Assembly: GCA_041656295.1 (NCBI GenBank)
Contig: JBBADV010000005.1
Span: 62,001-126,000 of the forward strand
DNA length: 64,000 nucleotides
Source of the DNA: Kiritimatiellales bacterium
Lineage (GTDB): Bacteria; Verrucomicrobiota; Kiritimatiellia; Kiritimatiellales; Tichowtungiaceae
Direction: 5' to 3'
The notes under the pieces were generated by a model, which was given only the letters and a program-made list of their open reading frames with translations, had not been told where the DNA came from and ran no database searches. The stretch's first letter is position 1. Every line of letters begins with the position of its first letter. Below are positions 17,401 through 24,923 of the stretch, piece after piece. The position numbers and the translations under genes are program-made.

Positions 17401-17845
17401 GGAAACGATTGCGGCATCATTGCATTTTTTATCGCCGGAATTCGGTGCAATCGCAATCGAACAGAATGTTTATGCCGTTCCGTTCGCATCCGCATTTACC
17501 CAGCAGTCGCCGGAACCGGTGCCGTATGCGTGGCTGGAGCTGTATGGACTGGTCGCGCCCGGCAGCTCTGCAGAAGAGTATGAAAATGCCGCAATGGACG
17601 ATGTTGATCATGACGGATACACCGCCTGGCAGGAATATATTGCCGGAACCGACCCGACCGATGAAAATTCCGTATTCCGTGCAGTTATGGATATGATGAA
17701 CGGCGAACCGGAAATTACCTGGAATCCGGATTTGACGCCGTTGCGGCATTATTTTGTCGAGGGGCGCGAAACCTTATCCGGCGGGACATGGACAAAAACC
17801 AATAACGCCAGTCAATACTTCCGCGTGAAAGTGGAAATGCCGTAA
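14477..17845 (+). CDS. Giant Pmp-like repeat exoprotein with EF-hand-like C-terminal tail
   Basis: Predicted exported surface or extracellular beta-helix protein of 1122 residues. The ATG at 14477 is preceded by AAAGGGAAGCAC and starts a signal peptide (IIKIAWGSVMLAVSGLAQ). An upstream extension of the frame would run through the hairpin leader and is rejected. About 29 copies of GGA(I/V)xN, paired with FxxN-type segments such as FSGNSA and FENNTA, match the polymorphic-membrane-protein repeat known from Chlamydia. After about residue 860 the repeats give way to an autotransporter-passenger-like segment (KTGGGRWKLGGTNHLSSATVSLNAGTL). A C-terminal segment resembling a calcium-binding EF-hand loop follows (DDVDHDGYTAWQEYIAGTDPTD). 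No translocator barrel and no PEP-CTERM are seen, so anchoring is unclear. Confidence 0.85.
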   Translation: MKNDSIIKIAWGSVMLAVSGLAQERITLSDGETVSITNVTFLSKSADYGGAVSNESGVFYMTGGGFINNSAKNLGGAVYSTGTNALVDLTNVFFSNNTATYRGGAIFNATSSSLNLSDSIFFGNTARLGGAIGNRGEVTILSSTFDSNSAENNAGAILQTATGTLTLLDTIFRGNSAAISGGAIGNLRRVNIISNHFENNSANSGGAIHNNSLHGNAHINVTNTFFLENKSAVHGGAIFNNGIFGLIDSRFENNTAQTNGGAIFNVRVLYTNEMILTEGEIALTNVFFSGNSASGAGGAVANWYIAKMTGGAFSNNVAGGNGGAFVNDSWSNAVNGLVNSGDASFENVRFENNTANNGGAIENRSILNISGEGFINNSAENFGGAVNNYNADSYAFLTDVFFADNVTSNRGGAIYNIGNLVIESGTFSGNSAQTNGGAIFNHGTFVIKSSGFTNNHAVNSGGAILNNMTDSTNTLENSFFVENTANAGGAIWNARALDITEALFSKNSARFRGGAVFNSNSNGVLTLADVQFLGNTATNSGGAVFNNQDATAIATNTIFNGNEVSRGDGGAIYNIGKFYITDSSLMNNTVSNYGGAVYNTGTNAVIEIANSDFTANSALWGGAIFNTNNGIITATNTIFSGNSSKGSGGAIRNYGLFAMTNGCFTNNLTIGRNYGGAIYNVGTNATINLTNVSFYNNTGAYVGGAIYSDKGNLTASGGEFVNNHADFGGAVMNACGLFVHEGTANFSKMLFLANSATTNGGAIYNSGVLNISECTFVSNSAYSGGAIYGLPQSSSSEACIINLQDVSFYDNIATNSGGAIFGTGNGVFTFVVSENKTAVFSGNRDKNGANSVFLNSGSITVDTAHGGILDMRDPMRAANSAVSVTKTGGGRWKLGGTNHLSSATVSLNAGTLELYSSAVLNVSNFSGQAGAVVTFNYPSRIQIVDEFSGNATVVLTGYSPAETNLLISAKSEAVAETIAASLHFLSPEFGAIAIEQNVYAVPFASAFTQQSPEPVPYAWLELYGLVAPGSSAEEYENAAMDDVDHDGYTAWQEYIAGTDPTDENSVFRAVMDMMNGEPEITWNPDLTPLRHYFVEGRETLSGGTWTKTNNASQYFRVKVEMP

Positions 17846-18192
17846 TTCCTGACTGCAATTCGAAGAAGGGCACGGCAGATGCCGGGCAGCGCCGGCGGCA
17901 ATTAACGTAAACTTACGCGATTCAAAAAAGCACTCGCCGAATGGCAGGCAGCGCGGCGGCGATATCCCCGGTGGAACGCGACCTCCGGGCGCGTTTAATC
18001 CTGTTCCAAATTCAAACTTAAGCCTGCATCGCTGCCCTGATGCAAAACCCGGTGATATTGAAACGATAACATTGCCCCGCAGTATTTTATTCGCTCAGCG
18101 TTTGACTTGCTGCATCGGGTTTTGGCAGACTCACCGGAATTTTACCCGATTTAGAAACGGCCAACTTATTAAACTATAGAACAGGAGGAAAA
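17846..18192. other. Intergenic region upstream of pckG
   Basis: No gene is recognised. The first half contains GC-rich imperfect hairpins (for example around 17880-17905 and 17965-17995). The pckG ribosome-binding site AGGAGG lies at 18183-18188. A TTGACT hexamer at about 18101 could be a -35 element, but no good -10 box is spaced from it, so no promoter is called. Confidence 0.4.
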
Positions 18193-20001
18193 ATGAGCGC
18201 CCCGACTAAACATAAAAAGCTGCTTGAATGGGTGGCGGAAATTGAAACCATGTGTACGCCCGACCGCGTTGTCTGGTGTGACGGTTCCAAAGAGGAATAT
18301 GACCGCTTAATGGGCGAAATGGTTGCCAGCGGAATGGCAATTAAGCTGAATGAAGAAAAACGTCCGAACTGCTATGCGTTTAATTCCGATCTGTCCGACG
18401 TGGCGCGCGTTGAAAACCGCACCTATATCGCCTCGCGCAAACAGGAGGATGCCGGCCCGACGAATAACTGGATTGATCCGGTTGAATTGAAAAAAACGAT
18501 GACGAAACTGTACACCGGCTGTATGAAGGGCCGTACAATGTACATCATTCCGTTCTGTATGGGTCCAATCGATTCTCCAATCGCGAAAAACGCCATCGAA
18601 ATCACGGACAGCCCGTACGTTGTGGCAAATATGCACATTATGACGCGCGTCTCTTCAAAGGTTCTTGAACTGCTGGGTGAGGACGGTGAATTTATCCCGT
18701 GTCTGCACTCTGTCGGTGCTCCGCTGGAGCCGGGACAGAAAGACAGCCGCTGGCCGTGCGCGCCGATTGAACAGAAATATATTGCGCACTTCCCGGAAGA
18801 AAATCTGATCTGGTCCTACGGCTCCGGGTACGGCGGCAACGCGCTGCTCGGCAAAAAATGCCTGGCGCTGCGTATCGCATCCAATATGGCACGCCATGAA
18901 GGCTGGATGGCTGAACACATGCTCATTCTCCGCTTCACGAACCCGGAAGGACGTCAGTTCCATATCGCGGCGGCATTCCCGAGCGCCTGCGGAAAAACCA
19001 ATCTCGCCATGCTGCAGTCCACGGTTCCGGGCTGGAAAGTGGAAACCGTCGGCGACGATATCGCCTGGATGAAGCAGGGCCCGGATGGACGTCTTTACGC
19101 CATCAATCCGGAAGCCGGCTTCTTCGGGGTTGCGCCGGGAACCAGCCAGGAATCCAATCCGATGGCACTGGCAACCTGCCGTTCCAACAGCATTTTCACC
19201 AACGTGGTGGTCACTAACGACGGCGATATCTGGTGGGAAGGCATGGGCGTTGATTGCGAAGGCGGAACTGACTGGAAAAACCAGCCGTGGAAACCGGGTA
19301 CGGTTGATGCCGACGGCAAAAAAATCCCCGGAGCGCACCCGAACAGCCGCTTTACTGCACCGGCGGCGCAGTGTCCGGTGATTTGCGCCGACTGGGAAAA
19401 ACCGTCCGGCGTTCCGATTGACATCTTCATTTTCGGCGGACGCCGCACAAACACTATGCCGCTCGTTCATGAAGCCTACAGCTTTGATCACGGCGTGTAT
19501 ATGGGGGCAACCGCTGCTTCTGAACCAACTGCCGCCGCGCTCGACGTCAAACAGTCTCTGCGTTTTGATCCGTTTGCCATGACGCCGTTCATCGGCTACA
19601 ACGGCGGCGATTACATGCAGCACTGGTTTGATATGGGTGACAAACTCGGCGACAAAGCGCCGCGCTGTTTCTACGTCAACTGGTTCCGTAAAGACGAAGA
19701 CGGCAAATGGCTGTGGCCGGGATTCGGCGAAAACAGCCGCGTGCTAAAATGGATGTGCGAACGCGTTGAAGGCAAAGTCGGTGCCAGAGAAACGCCGATC
19801 GGTCTGATGCCGGAAGAGGGCGGAATTACGCTCGACGGACTCGACATCCCGGAAGCCGATTGGAATGAACTGATGAAAGTCGATAAAGATCTCTTCCGTA
19901 AAACGGTTGCGGATGCCGAAGAGTATCTCGCGGAGTTCGGCGATAAACTGCCGAAACGCATGACAGAACAGCTCAAGGAAATGAAAAAGCGTTTGGCTTA
20001 A
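18193..20001 (+). CDS. pckG: Phosphoenolpyruvate carboxykinase (GTP)
   Basis: Interconverts oxaloacetate and PEP with GTP/GDP, in gluconeogenesis or anaplerosis. The 602-residue protein has the GTP-class length and motifs: FCMGPIDSPIAKNAIEITDS, YGSGYGGNALLGKKC, the P-loop with catalytic cysteine AFPSACGKTN (261-270, Cys266), VGDDIAWMK, and the nucleotide-binding FGGRRTNTMPLV and FIGYNGGDYMQHW. The start at 18193 has a strong AGGAGG. The ATP-dependent bacterial enzyme is excluded by these motifs. It is a single-gene unit ended by a bidirectional terminator. Confidence 0.97.
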   Translation: MSAPTKHKKLLEWVAEIETMCTPDRVVWCDGSKEEYDRLMGEMVASGMAIKLNEEKRPNCYAFNSDLSDVARVENRTYIASRKQEDAGPTNNWIDPVELKKTMTKLYTGCMKGRTMYIIPFCMGPIDSPIAKNAIEITDSPYVVANMHIMTRVSSKVLELLGEDGEFIPCLHSVGAPLEPGQKDSRWPCAPIEQKYIAHFPEENLIWSYGSGYGGNALLGKKCLALRIASNMARHEGWMAEHMLILRFTNPEGRQFHIAAAFPSACGKTNLAMLQSTVPGWKVETVGDDIAWMKQGPDGRLYAINPEAGFFGVAPGTSQESNPMALATCRSNSIFTNVVVTNDGDIWWEGMGVDCEGGTDWKNQPWKPGTVDADGKKIPGAHPNSRFTAPAAQCPVICADWEKPSGVPIDIFIFGGRRTNTMPLVHEAYSFDHGVYMGATAASEPTAAALDVKQSLRFDPFAMTPFIGYNGGDYMQHWFDMGDKLGDKAPRCFYVNWFRKDEDGKWLWPGFGENSRVLKWMCERVEGKVGARETPIGLMPEEGGITLDGLDIPEADWNELMKVDKDLFRKTVADAEEYLAEFGDKLPKRMTEQLKEMKKRLA

Positions 20002-20020
20002 TCATTCAGCCGTTGAAACA

Positions 20021-20050
20021 AAAACGCGCCGGCATTCCGGCGCGTTTTTT
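20021..20050 (+). terminator. Bidirectional intrinsic terminator between pckG and the Exb operon
   Basis: AACGCGCCGG and CCGGCGCGTT form a perfect 10-bp stem around CATT, followed by a T-run on the plus strand and, on the minus strand, by T's complementary to the preceding A-run. It sits between two converging genes. Confidence 0.9.
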
Positions 20051-20051
20051 A

Positions 20052-21569
20052 TTATCTGATCGTAATGATCACATCATCATCAAACGTCACGCGCGGGGCG
20101 CGGTGTTCCGGCGGCGAGAACGACGGCAGAATGCGGTAATAGACCTGCAGCGACAGTGAGCACAGCGCGGTGGAATAAATTTTTTCTTCGCCGGTTTTCT
20201 GATTCGGCCCGAGCCACCAGCCCTCTGCGTGCTGATTTGACAGCAGCATCGGCGCAAACTTTGCATTCCAGGTTTTCCACCGTGAACCGCCGCGCTGGAA
20301 CACCGCCTGCGTGTTGTAATACCACTCATACGTCGCCGGCAGGCTTTTATTAATCGGATTCAGCCACGCCGTTTCCCAGTCGCTCACGCCGAACTCATGC
20401 ATGTAACGCAAACCGGCGGAGACCATCGGGTCGGTATGCAAACCGAGCAGTTGCAAACTCAATACCATCGCGCCGCTCATGACCGGCCCGCCCTCGCGCG
20501 GCGCGATCAGCAGATCGCCCTTCCGGTAAAACCAGATTCCGTTTCCTTTATACAAAAATGCGACTCCCTGCGCCGCGCGCTCCAGCGCCGCCGGAATTTC
20601 CGGCAGTAAAATTCCGGCGGCCTCGGCCGCCCTCAACGCCTGCACCTGCCAGCTTGTCGCCGACGCGTCGGCGATATCCTGTTCATACCAGTTGCCCCAC
20701 GCACCGCAATGCAACTGACCGGCGCTGATCACGCGAATGCCTTTTTCCACCGATGCTTTCAGCGCCGGCGCACGCGTTAATGCATACGCCTCCGCCAGCG
20801 CATATGTCGCCTGCGCGTGTGCATACACACCGAGATCCTCGCCGGATTTTTCCGGCCGCACCGCTGCCAGCGGAACAAACAATCCGCTGTCCGGCTGCTG
20901 CTGCGAAAGCAGATATTCGATCGCGCGCTGAACCGTGCCGCCAAATTGTTCCGACGCCGGTGTTTCGCCGTGCGCCAGAAATGCCAGCAGCGCCAGCGCC
21001 GTCAACCGCGTCGCGCGCTGCTCATTCATCATCGATGCAATCCACTCGCGCTGATGCCAGCTTTGATTATACGCCGATACCGCGCCCCAATATCCTTCCG
21101 GCGTCTGCTGCGCCGCCAGCCATTCCAGGCTCCGCATCACCGCCGCTTCAACCTGCTCGCCGTAACCGCCGGCGAACTGTTGCAGCCGGTTACTGCGCGC
21201 GCCGGCGGAGCGCCCTGCAAACAGTCCCTGCATCACCAGCGGACTCTGAATTTCATGCATTGCCAGCCCGGCAAGGTCCGGCATATCCGGTGCCGACATT
21301 TCCACCGGCACGTCCGGCAGCGCCGGAACATCGCCCGGCGCAGTCATTAAATTACTGTCCGGCGGCAGTTCATCCAGTTTTTGCAGCGCTTGCTCGATTT
21401 CCGGAATCTCTTCGTGCTCCATTACCTGAACCTGCACCTCGCGGCCTGTGTCCAGCGCTTCAAAAATCACCAGATTAATCAGCACAATCAGCACGATCGC
21501 ATTAACTGCGATTGCCGCCGCCAGCCCGCCGAAACGATCTAGAATTTTGCTAATATATTTCTGAAGCAT
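20052..21569 (-). CDS. Membrane-anchored prenyltransferase/terpenoid-cyclase-fold protein of an Exb system
   Basis: Function unknown; 505 residues. One N-terminal transmembrane segment (AAAIAVNAIVLIVLINLVIF) is followed by an acidic Pro-rich linker (about 45-130). The rest is an alpha/alpha-toroid domain with prenyltransferase/squalene-cyclase-like repeats (for example AVMRSLEWLAAQQTPEGYWG, AIEYLLSQQQPDSGLF and the NQHAEGWWLGP segment). The catalytic DxDD motif of true cyclases is not seen, so it is unlikely to be an enzyme of triterpene synthesis. It is the last gene after exbB, exbD, exbD on the minus strand. A periplasmic module driven by the ExbB/ExbD motor is a reasonable inference. Confidence 0.75.
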   Translation of the reverse strand: MLQKYISKILDRFGGLAAAIAVNAIVLIVLINLVIFEALDTGREVQVQVMEHEEIPEIEQALQKLDELPPDSNLMTAPGDVPALPDVPVEMSAPDMPDLAGLAMHEIQSPLVMQGLFAGRSAGARSNRLQQFAGGYGEQVEAAVMRSLEWLAAQQTPEGYWGAVSAYNQSWHQREWIASMMNEQRATRLTALALLAFLAHGETPASEQFGGTVQRAIEYLLSQQQPDSGLFVPLAAVRPEKSGEDLGVYAHAQATYALAEAYALTRAPALKASVEKGIRVISAGQLHCGAWGNWYEQDIADASATSWQVQALRAAEAAGILLPEIPAALERAAQGVAFLYKGNGIWFYRKGDLLIAPREGGPVMSGAMVLSLQLLGLHTDPMVSAGLRYMHEFGVSDWETAWLNPINKSLPATYEWYYNTQAVFQRGGSRWKTWNAKFAPMLLSNQHAEGWWLGPNQKTGEEKIYSTALCSLSLQVYYRILPSFSPPEHRAPRVTFDDDVIITIR

Positions 21570-21675
21570 ATTATTTTTCTATAGCCACCAAAAACACAAG
21601 AAGCCACAAGACCGGAGCTGTGTTACCATTGTGTGTTTTTGATGTTTTTGTGACCATGACTTTTCATTATTTATT

Positions 21676-22044
21676 TTAATCCATGATAAATTTTTTAATG
21701 TAGAGTTTTGGGGAACCGAAATTAATCAACAATCCATCGCGAATCCGTGATGATTTTAAATAACCTAAAAGTTGCGCGATGTGTTCTTCGGTAGTCGCTC
21801 TGCACGCCTTCAACTCAACAATCAGACGATCTTCAATAAACAAATCAGCAAAATACTCTCCCAAATTTGTCCCGTCCTCATCATATACAGTTAACGGGTA
21901 TTGTTGTTTTACTTTTAACCCGGCTTTTTGGAGCCGGTGAAACAAAGCATGCTCATAAATTTTTTCCAAATGTCCGTTCCGATGATACTTATGTATTGCG
22001 AAACTGGTCTCGCGCACAACATCACAAAGTTCGTGAATATGCAT
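21676..22044 (-). CDS. GxxExxY family protein (PDDEXK-nuclease-like), copy 1
   Basis: The 122-residue product belongs to the GxxExxY family, whose biochemical function is unknown but which resembles PD-(D/E)XK nucleases. The name motif is GHLEKIYEHAL; the core ends EYFADLFIEDRLIVELKA, with D, E and K in the expected order, then LLGYLKSSRIRDGLLINFG. The ATG at 22044 has AGGAGGG just upstream; a longer frame back to 22140 overlaps exbD and is rejected. The gene is flanked on both sides by dispersed CACAAAAA-type sequence (about 21585-21625 and 22050-22085) and splits the Exb operon, suggesting insertion. Confidence 0.88.
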   Translation of the reverse strand: MHIHELCDVVRETSFAIHKYHRNGHLEKIYEHALFHRLQKAGLKVKQQYPLTVYDEDGTNLGEYFADLFIEDRLIVELKACRATTEEHIAQLLGYLKSSRIRDGLLINFGSPKLYIKKFIMD

Positions 22045-22091
22045 ATCCCTCCTCTTTTTGTGAATTTTCGTGCTTTTTTGTGGCCATTCTC

Positions 22092-22517
22092 TTACTCCGC
22101 GCTTACCACCGAAATTTTTGAAAGTCCGTTTTGCGCACACAGATCTAAAACGCCCACCAGCTTCGCATGTTCCGAGCCGCCGGCGCAGGTGATCAGTACC
22201 GTCTGATTTTTACTGAACCCGGCCAGGCGCATTACAATCGATGTTAACTCCGCGCGCGAAACCGCACGTCCGTTCAGGCTGTAGCCGTTTTCAAAACCGC
22301 CCTCAGTAAATACAGCAATGCGGATCATTTTCGGCGGCGTACGTTGTTCCGTTTGCGACGGATCCGGCGCCGGACGTGAAACATCCAGATGCGCCAGCAC
22401 GTCCGGTGTAGAAAACGTTACCAGAAAATAAATCAGCAGTTGAAATACCACGTCAATCATCGGCGTCATCGACACTTCGATCGGAACATCCTCGCGCACT
22501 CGTTTTTTTCGTTTCAT
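22092..22517 (-). CDS. exbD: ExbD/TolR-type biopolymer transport protein, copy 1
   Basis: A 141-residue inner-membrane protein that, with ExbB, harvests the proton gradient. After a basic N-terminus comes PIEVSMTPMIDVVFQLLIYFL, with the essential transmembrane Asp22 and a periplasmic C-terminal domain (LNGRAVSRAELTSIVMRLAG). Downstream on the minus strand are GxxExxY copy 1 and the cyclase-fold protein. It belongs to the same Exb operon as the other ExbD (22753-23211) and ExbB, but a truncated four-helix-bundle gene and repeats have come between the two exbD genes. Confidence 0.92.
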   Translation of the reverse strand: MKRKKRVREDVPIEVSMTPMIDVVFQLLIYFLVTFSTPDVLAHLDVSRPAPDPSQTEQRTPPKMIRIAVFTEGGFENGYSLNGRAVSRAELTSIVMRLAGFSKNQTVLITCAGGSEHAKLVGVLDLCAQNGLSKISVVSAE

Positions 22518-22539
22518 AATTTGGTCGAACGTCTGAAGG

Positions 22540-22728
22540 TCAAAAGTCGAAAGTCATTTGCGCAAATAATTCTCTAACGTTCCAATTCCGCATTGAAACT
22601 CCGGCACGTTGAATCTGATCGCGGAAGCTGTAATCCCGGATTTTTCTGAAATCACCGTATATCTGCTGCACCAGGATGCGCGCATCCTGCCAGATCCGTA
22701 AATCTTCAAACCGTTCCACTTTATTCAT
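22540..22728 (-). pseudogene. Truncated four-helix-bundle (23S rRNA intervening-sequence type) protein
   Basis: The 62-codon frame begins MNKVERFEDLRIWQDARILVQ and reaches RDQIQRAGVSM, matching the N-terminal half of the four-helix-bundle proteins first known from 23S rRNA intervening sequences (FEDLxVWQxAxxLVxxIY, then SQIRRAAVSIPxNIAEG). The expected IPxNIAEG and second half (about 60 residues) are missing. Instead the frame runs into the heptamer repeat, which encodes its last residues (AQMTFDF). The ORF is framed by inverted heptamer arms at 22522-22560 and 22743-22790. It interrupts the two exbD genes. I read it as a decayed inserted gene. Confidence 0.75.
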
Positions 22729-22752
22729 AATATTTCTTCTCCTCTTGCGCCT

Positions 22753-23211
22753 TTAAGACGTTCGACCTTCAGACCTTTGACTGCCTTTGGCTGAATCCTT
22801 CGTCGCGATAAAACTGATTTTATAAAGTCCGGCGCCGGTGCAGGCATCGAGAACACGTTTGACATCTGAATGTTTCGCGGCGGCATCGGCGCGGATACGG
22901 ATTGGAATTGACGGACCGGCGGCGCCGTACTCTGCCACCGTTTTCGCAAGAATCTGTTTCAGCCGTTCACCGGAAAGCGGCGTGCGCGCGATAAAAATCC
23001 TCCCTTTGTCATCCACCTCGACGGTGATCGTGCGCGGATCTTTTTCTTCAGCGACCAGGGGTCCGTGCGGTGAATCCGGCAGCAGCAGAAATTCGCTGAC
23101 CGCTTCTTTTTCGAGCTGAACGGTGCAGACAAAAAAGATGATCATTTGAAACACCACGTCGATCATCGCCGTCATGTTAATATTGCCATCAGCCTGTTTT
23201 AAACGTGCCAT
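22753..23211 (-). CDS. exbD: ExbD/TolR-type biopolymer transport protein, copy 2
   Basis: A 152-residue ExbD homolog; NINMTAMIDVVFQMIIFFV carries the conserved transmembrane Asp, followed by a periplasmic domain (RTITVEVDDKGRIFIARTPL, HSDVKRVLDACTGAGLYKISF). Two ExbD proteins for one ExbB is common for Exb systems outside proteobacteria and probably forms a heteromeric motor. The C-terminal tail (about SAKGSQRSEGRTS) is encoded by heptamer-repeat sequence, so the true ancestral end may have been shorter. It lies downstream of exbB across an inverted heptamer pair. Confidence 0.92.
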   Translation of the reverse strand: MARLKQADGNINMTAMIDVVFQMIIFFVCTVQLEKEAVSEFLLLPDSPHGPLVAEEKDPRTITVEVDDKGRIFIARTPLSGERLKQILAKTVAEYGAAGPSIPIRIRADAAAKHSDVKRVLDACTGAGLYKISFIATKDSAKGSQRSEGRTS

Positions 23212-23217
23212 GATTCA

Positions 23218-23290
23218 TTGTCGAAAGTCCAAAGTCTAAACGTCGAAAGCCCACATCAAATGACTTGCGACCTTTGACCTTCAGACCTGC
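23218..23290. repeat. Inverted pair of heptamer-type repeats between exbB and exbD
   Basis: The left arm (about 23220-23250, GTCGAAAGTCCAAAGTCTAA...) and right arm (about 23264-23290, GACTTGCGACCTTTGACCTT...) are opposite-strand versions of the GAC-TTT heptamer family seen at 4745-4836. The right arm overlaps the last codons of exbB. Confidence 0.65.
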
Positions 23291-24108
23291 GACTCTCCTT
23301 TCACCTTTTTCATCAACTCCAGCGTCAGCGCTTCCATGGTGAGAATAATTTTTGCGGCGCGATTGCGGAAAAACGAAAAGAATCCGAGCGTCGGCACTGC
23401 GATGACCAGACCGGCCGCGGTGGTATACAGCGCCTGAGAGATGTTGGTTGCCAGCATCGCATTTTTGGCGGCGCCGGCTTCGGTGCCAAGTGTGGCGAAT
23501 GCCAGAATCATTCCCTGTACCGTTCCGAGCAGCCCGAGCATCGGCGCGAGATTGCCGACGACATTCAGATAATTAATCCGCTGCATTATTTTTTCGCTTT
23601 CAAGGTCGGCAGCAACAGAAACCGCATCCTGTACTGCTTCCATTCCTTCGCCGGCGTCTGAAAAACCGGCCGACAGAATATTCGACAGCGCGCCCGGTTC
23701 TCCGCCGCAAAGCGATCCGGCAGTTTGCAGGTCGCCGGAATTCAGTGCGGCGCGAATATTATGAACCAGCGCCGCCGGAATAATCCGCCTGACACGGATT
23801 TTAATAAATGAGTCCACAATCAGATAGGTTCCGGCGACCGACAGCGCCGCGAGCGACAGCCACAGAACGACACCGAGAAATCCGCCGTCTAACACTACAT
23901 CCATAAATCCCGTGCCGGCGACCGGCTCTTCCGCCGCCTGAACGCTTTCGTTCGCGACAATTTCCTGCGCGCGCGCTGTCACGGTGCAAATAGACATTAA
24001 CACCGCAAACAACAGGCCGGAGGGACAGCGGCCTCGCTGTCCGGTCGCCGGGGCCGGCGACCCTCCAGTTGATTGATTGATGATTTGTTCTACTGATATT
24101 TTTTTCAT
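23281..24108 (-). CDS. exbB: ExbB/TolQ/MotA-family proton channel protein
   Basis: The 275-residue channel subunit of the Exb motor. A signal-like N-terminus (LLFAVLMSICTVTARAQ) is followed by three transmembrane segments at about 75-100, 183-206 and 228-252. The MotA/TolQ/ExbB motif MLGLLGTVQGMILAF is followed by AMLATNISQALYTTAAGLVIAVP. The start at 24108 overlaps the stop of the upstream TPR gene by four bases (ATGA), so the two are coupled. A 48-bp palindromic element (24019-24066) is inserted in frame just before the hydrophobic core and encodes about 16 extra residues (GGSPAPATGQRGRCPSG). Confidence 0.93.
   Translation of the reverse strand: MKKISVEQIINQSTGGSPAPATGQRGRCPSGLLFAVLMSICTVTARAQEIVANESVQAAEEPVAGTGFMDVVLDGGFLGVVLWLSLAALSVAGTYLIVDSFIKIRVRRIIPAALVHNIRAALNSGDLQTAGSLCGGEPGALSNILSAGFSDAGEGMEAVQDAVSVAADLESEKIMQRINYLNVVGNLAPMLGLLGTVQGMILAFATLGTEAGAAKNAMLATNISQALYTTAAGLVIAVPTLGFFSFFRNRAAKIILTMEALTLELMKKVKGESQV
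24019..24066. repeat. In-frame palindromic insertion in exbB
   Basis: A 48-bp element with outer arms GGAGGG/CCCTCC enclosing two hairpins: GGACAGCG...CGCTGTCC and TCGCCGG...CCGGCGA. Its length is exactly 16 codons and the exbB frame stays open. This resembles protein-coding palindromic elements known from Rickettsia, though the sequence is unrelated as far as I can tell. Confidence 0.75.
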
Positions 24109-24923
24109 TTCACATCTCCTTTGGCTAAGACTGCAAATTCTGAAGCGGGAAATTCGCTAATCACCCGGTTAAAAAATTCCGGCGCGCGCGGATCGTTCAG
24201 CTTTTTCAACGCGACGCCGGTTTTATAAATCGCTTCAGGCTGAACGGCTGTCTGCTCGCGAAACAGAATGACGGTGCGCAGATAGTCGAGCAGGGCCTCT
24301 TCCGCCTGACCGGCGGCAAATTTCATATCGCCGCGGATAATCTGCGCCCGTGCCGCCGCTGCGCGCGAACCGCTCGCGATATCTTCATCGACCATCGCCG
24401 CAACTTCCGGAATTCTGCCGGCGCCGAGCAGCGCCTGCATATAATGCGTGCGCTCCGCCGGCGATTTTTTTAACTGCGGCTGCACCGCAAACAGCTCTTC
24501 ATATTCTGCCGCCGCGCCGGCAAAATTTTCCCGTGCCAGTTCAATGCGGGCCAGCATCAGGCTTGCGCGCCGGTCCCAGCCGAGCCAGACATAATCCCTT
24601 TTCACACTTTTTAACAGCGCCGCCGCTTCGGCAAGCCGACCGCCCCTGGCGAACGCTTCAACCTGCGCTATCTCCGGCGGCGGATCGGCGGCAGCCTGCT
24701 GATAGCCGCCGGCGCGGAATGTTAACACCTGTCCGTTTTTAGTTGTTAACTGCACCGTGCCATCCGCTGACGATTTGATTGCCGTTCCTTCAATCTTCGT
24801 TCCCGCGGAATTAATCACATACGGCGCCGGAAAGACCGGAAGCGGGAAGACAGCAACCGCGGATAACACGGATATAAACAGATGCAGATTCTGACTGAGT
24901 TTATGTTTATAATTCGTTTTCAT
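24105..24923 (-). CDS. Exported TPR-like protein of the Exb operon
   Basis: A 272-residue protein, unrecognised beyond repeats. A signal peptide (about 1-33, LFISVLSAVAVFPLPVFPAP) leads into a small beta segment (VINSAGTKIEGTAIKSSADGTVQLTTKNGQVLTF). TPR-like helices follow from about 85 to 265 (EAFARGGRLAEAAALLKSV, ENFAGAAAEYEELFAVQP, GQAEEALLDYLRTV). The hydrophobic core of the signal peptide is encoded by a reverse copy of the dispersed CGGAT-type repeat. The first codons are also the segment that is tandemly duplicated upstream (24853-25427). It overlaps exbB by ATGA, so it is a component or accessory of the Exb system. Confidence 0.8.
   Translation of the reverse strand: MKTNYKHKLSQNLHLFISVLSAVAVFPLPVFPAPYVINSAGTKIEGTAIKSSADGTVQLTTKNGQVLTFRAGGYQQAAADPPPEIAQVEAFARGGRLAEAAALLKSVKRDYVWLGWDRRASLMLARIELARENFAGAAAEYEELFAVQPQLKKSPAERTHYMQALLGAGRIPEVAAMVDEDIASGSRAAAARAQIIRGDMKFAAGQAEEALLDYLRTVILFREQTAVQPEAIYKTGVALKKLNDPRAPEFFNRVISEFPASEFAVLAKGDVK

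Noticed and set aside
18101..18130. Possible promoter of pckG at a TTGACT hexamer
   Set aside because: No acceptable -10 box at 16-18 bases; the evidence is too weak to list.
20052..21569. Squalene-hopene cyclase
   Set aside because: Repeats and fold are similar, but the protein has an N-terminal anchor and Pro-rich linker, no DxDD motif was found, and it sits in an Exb operon.
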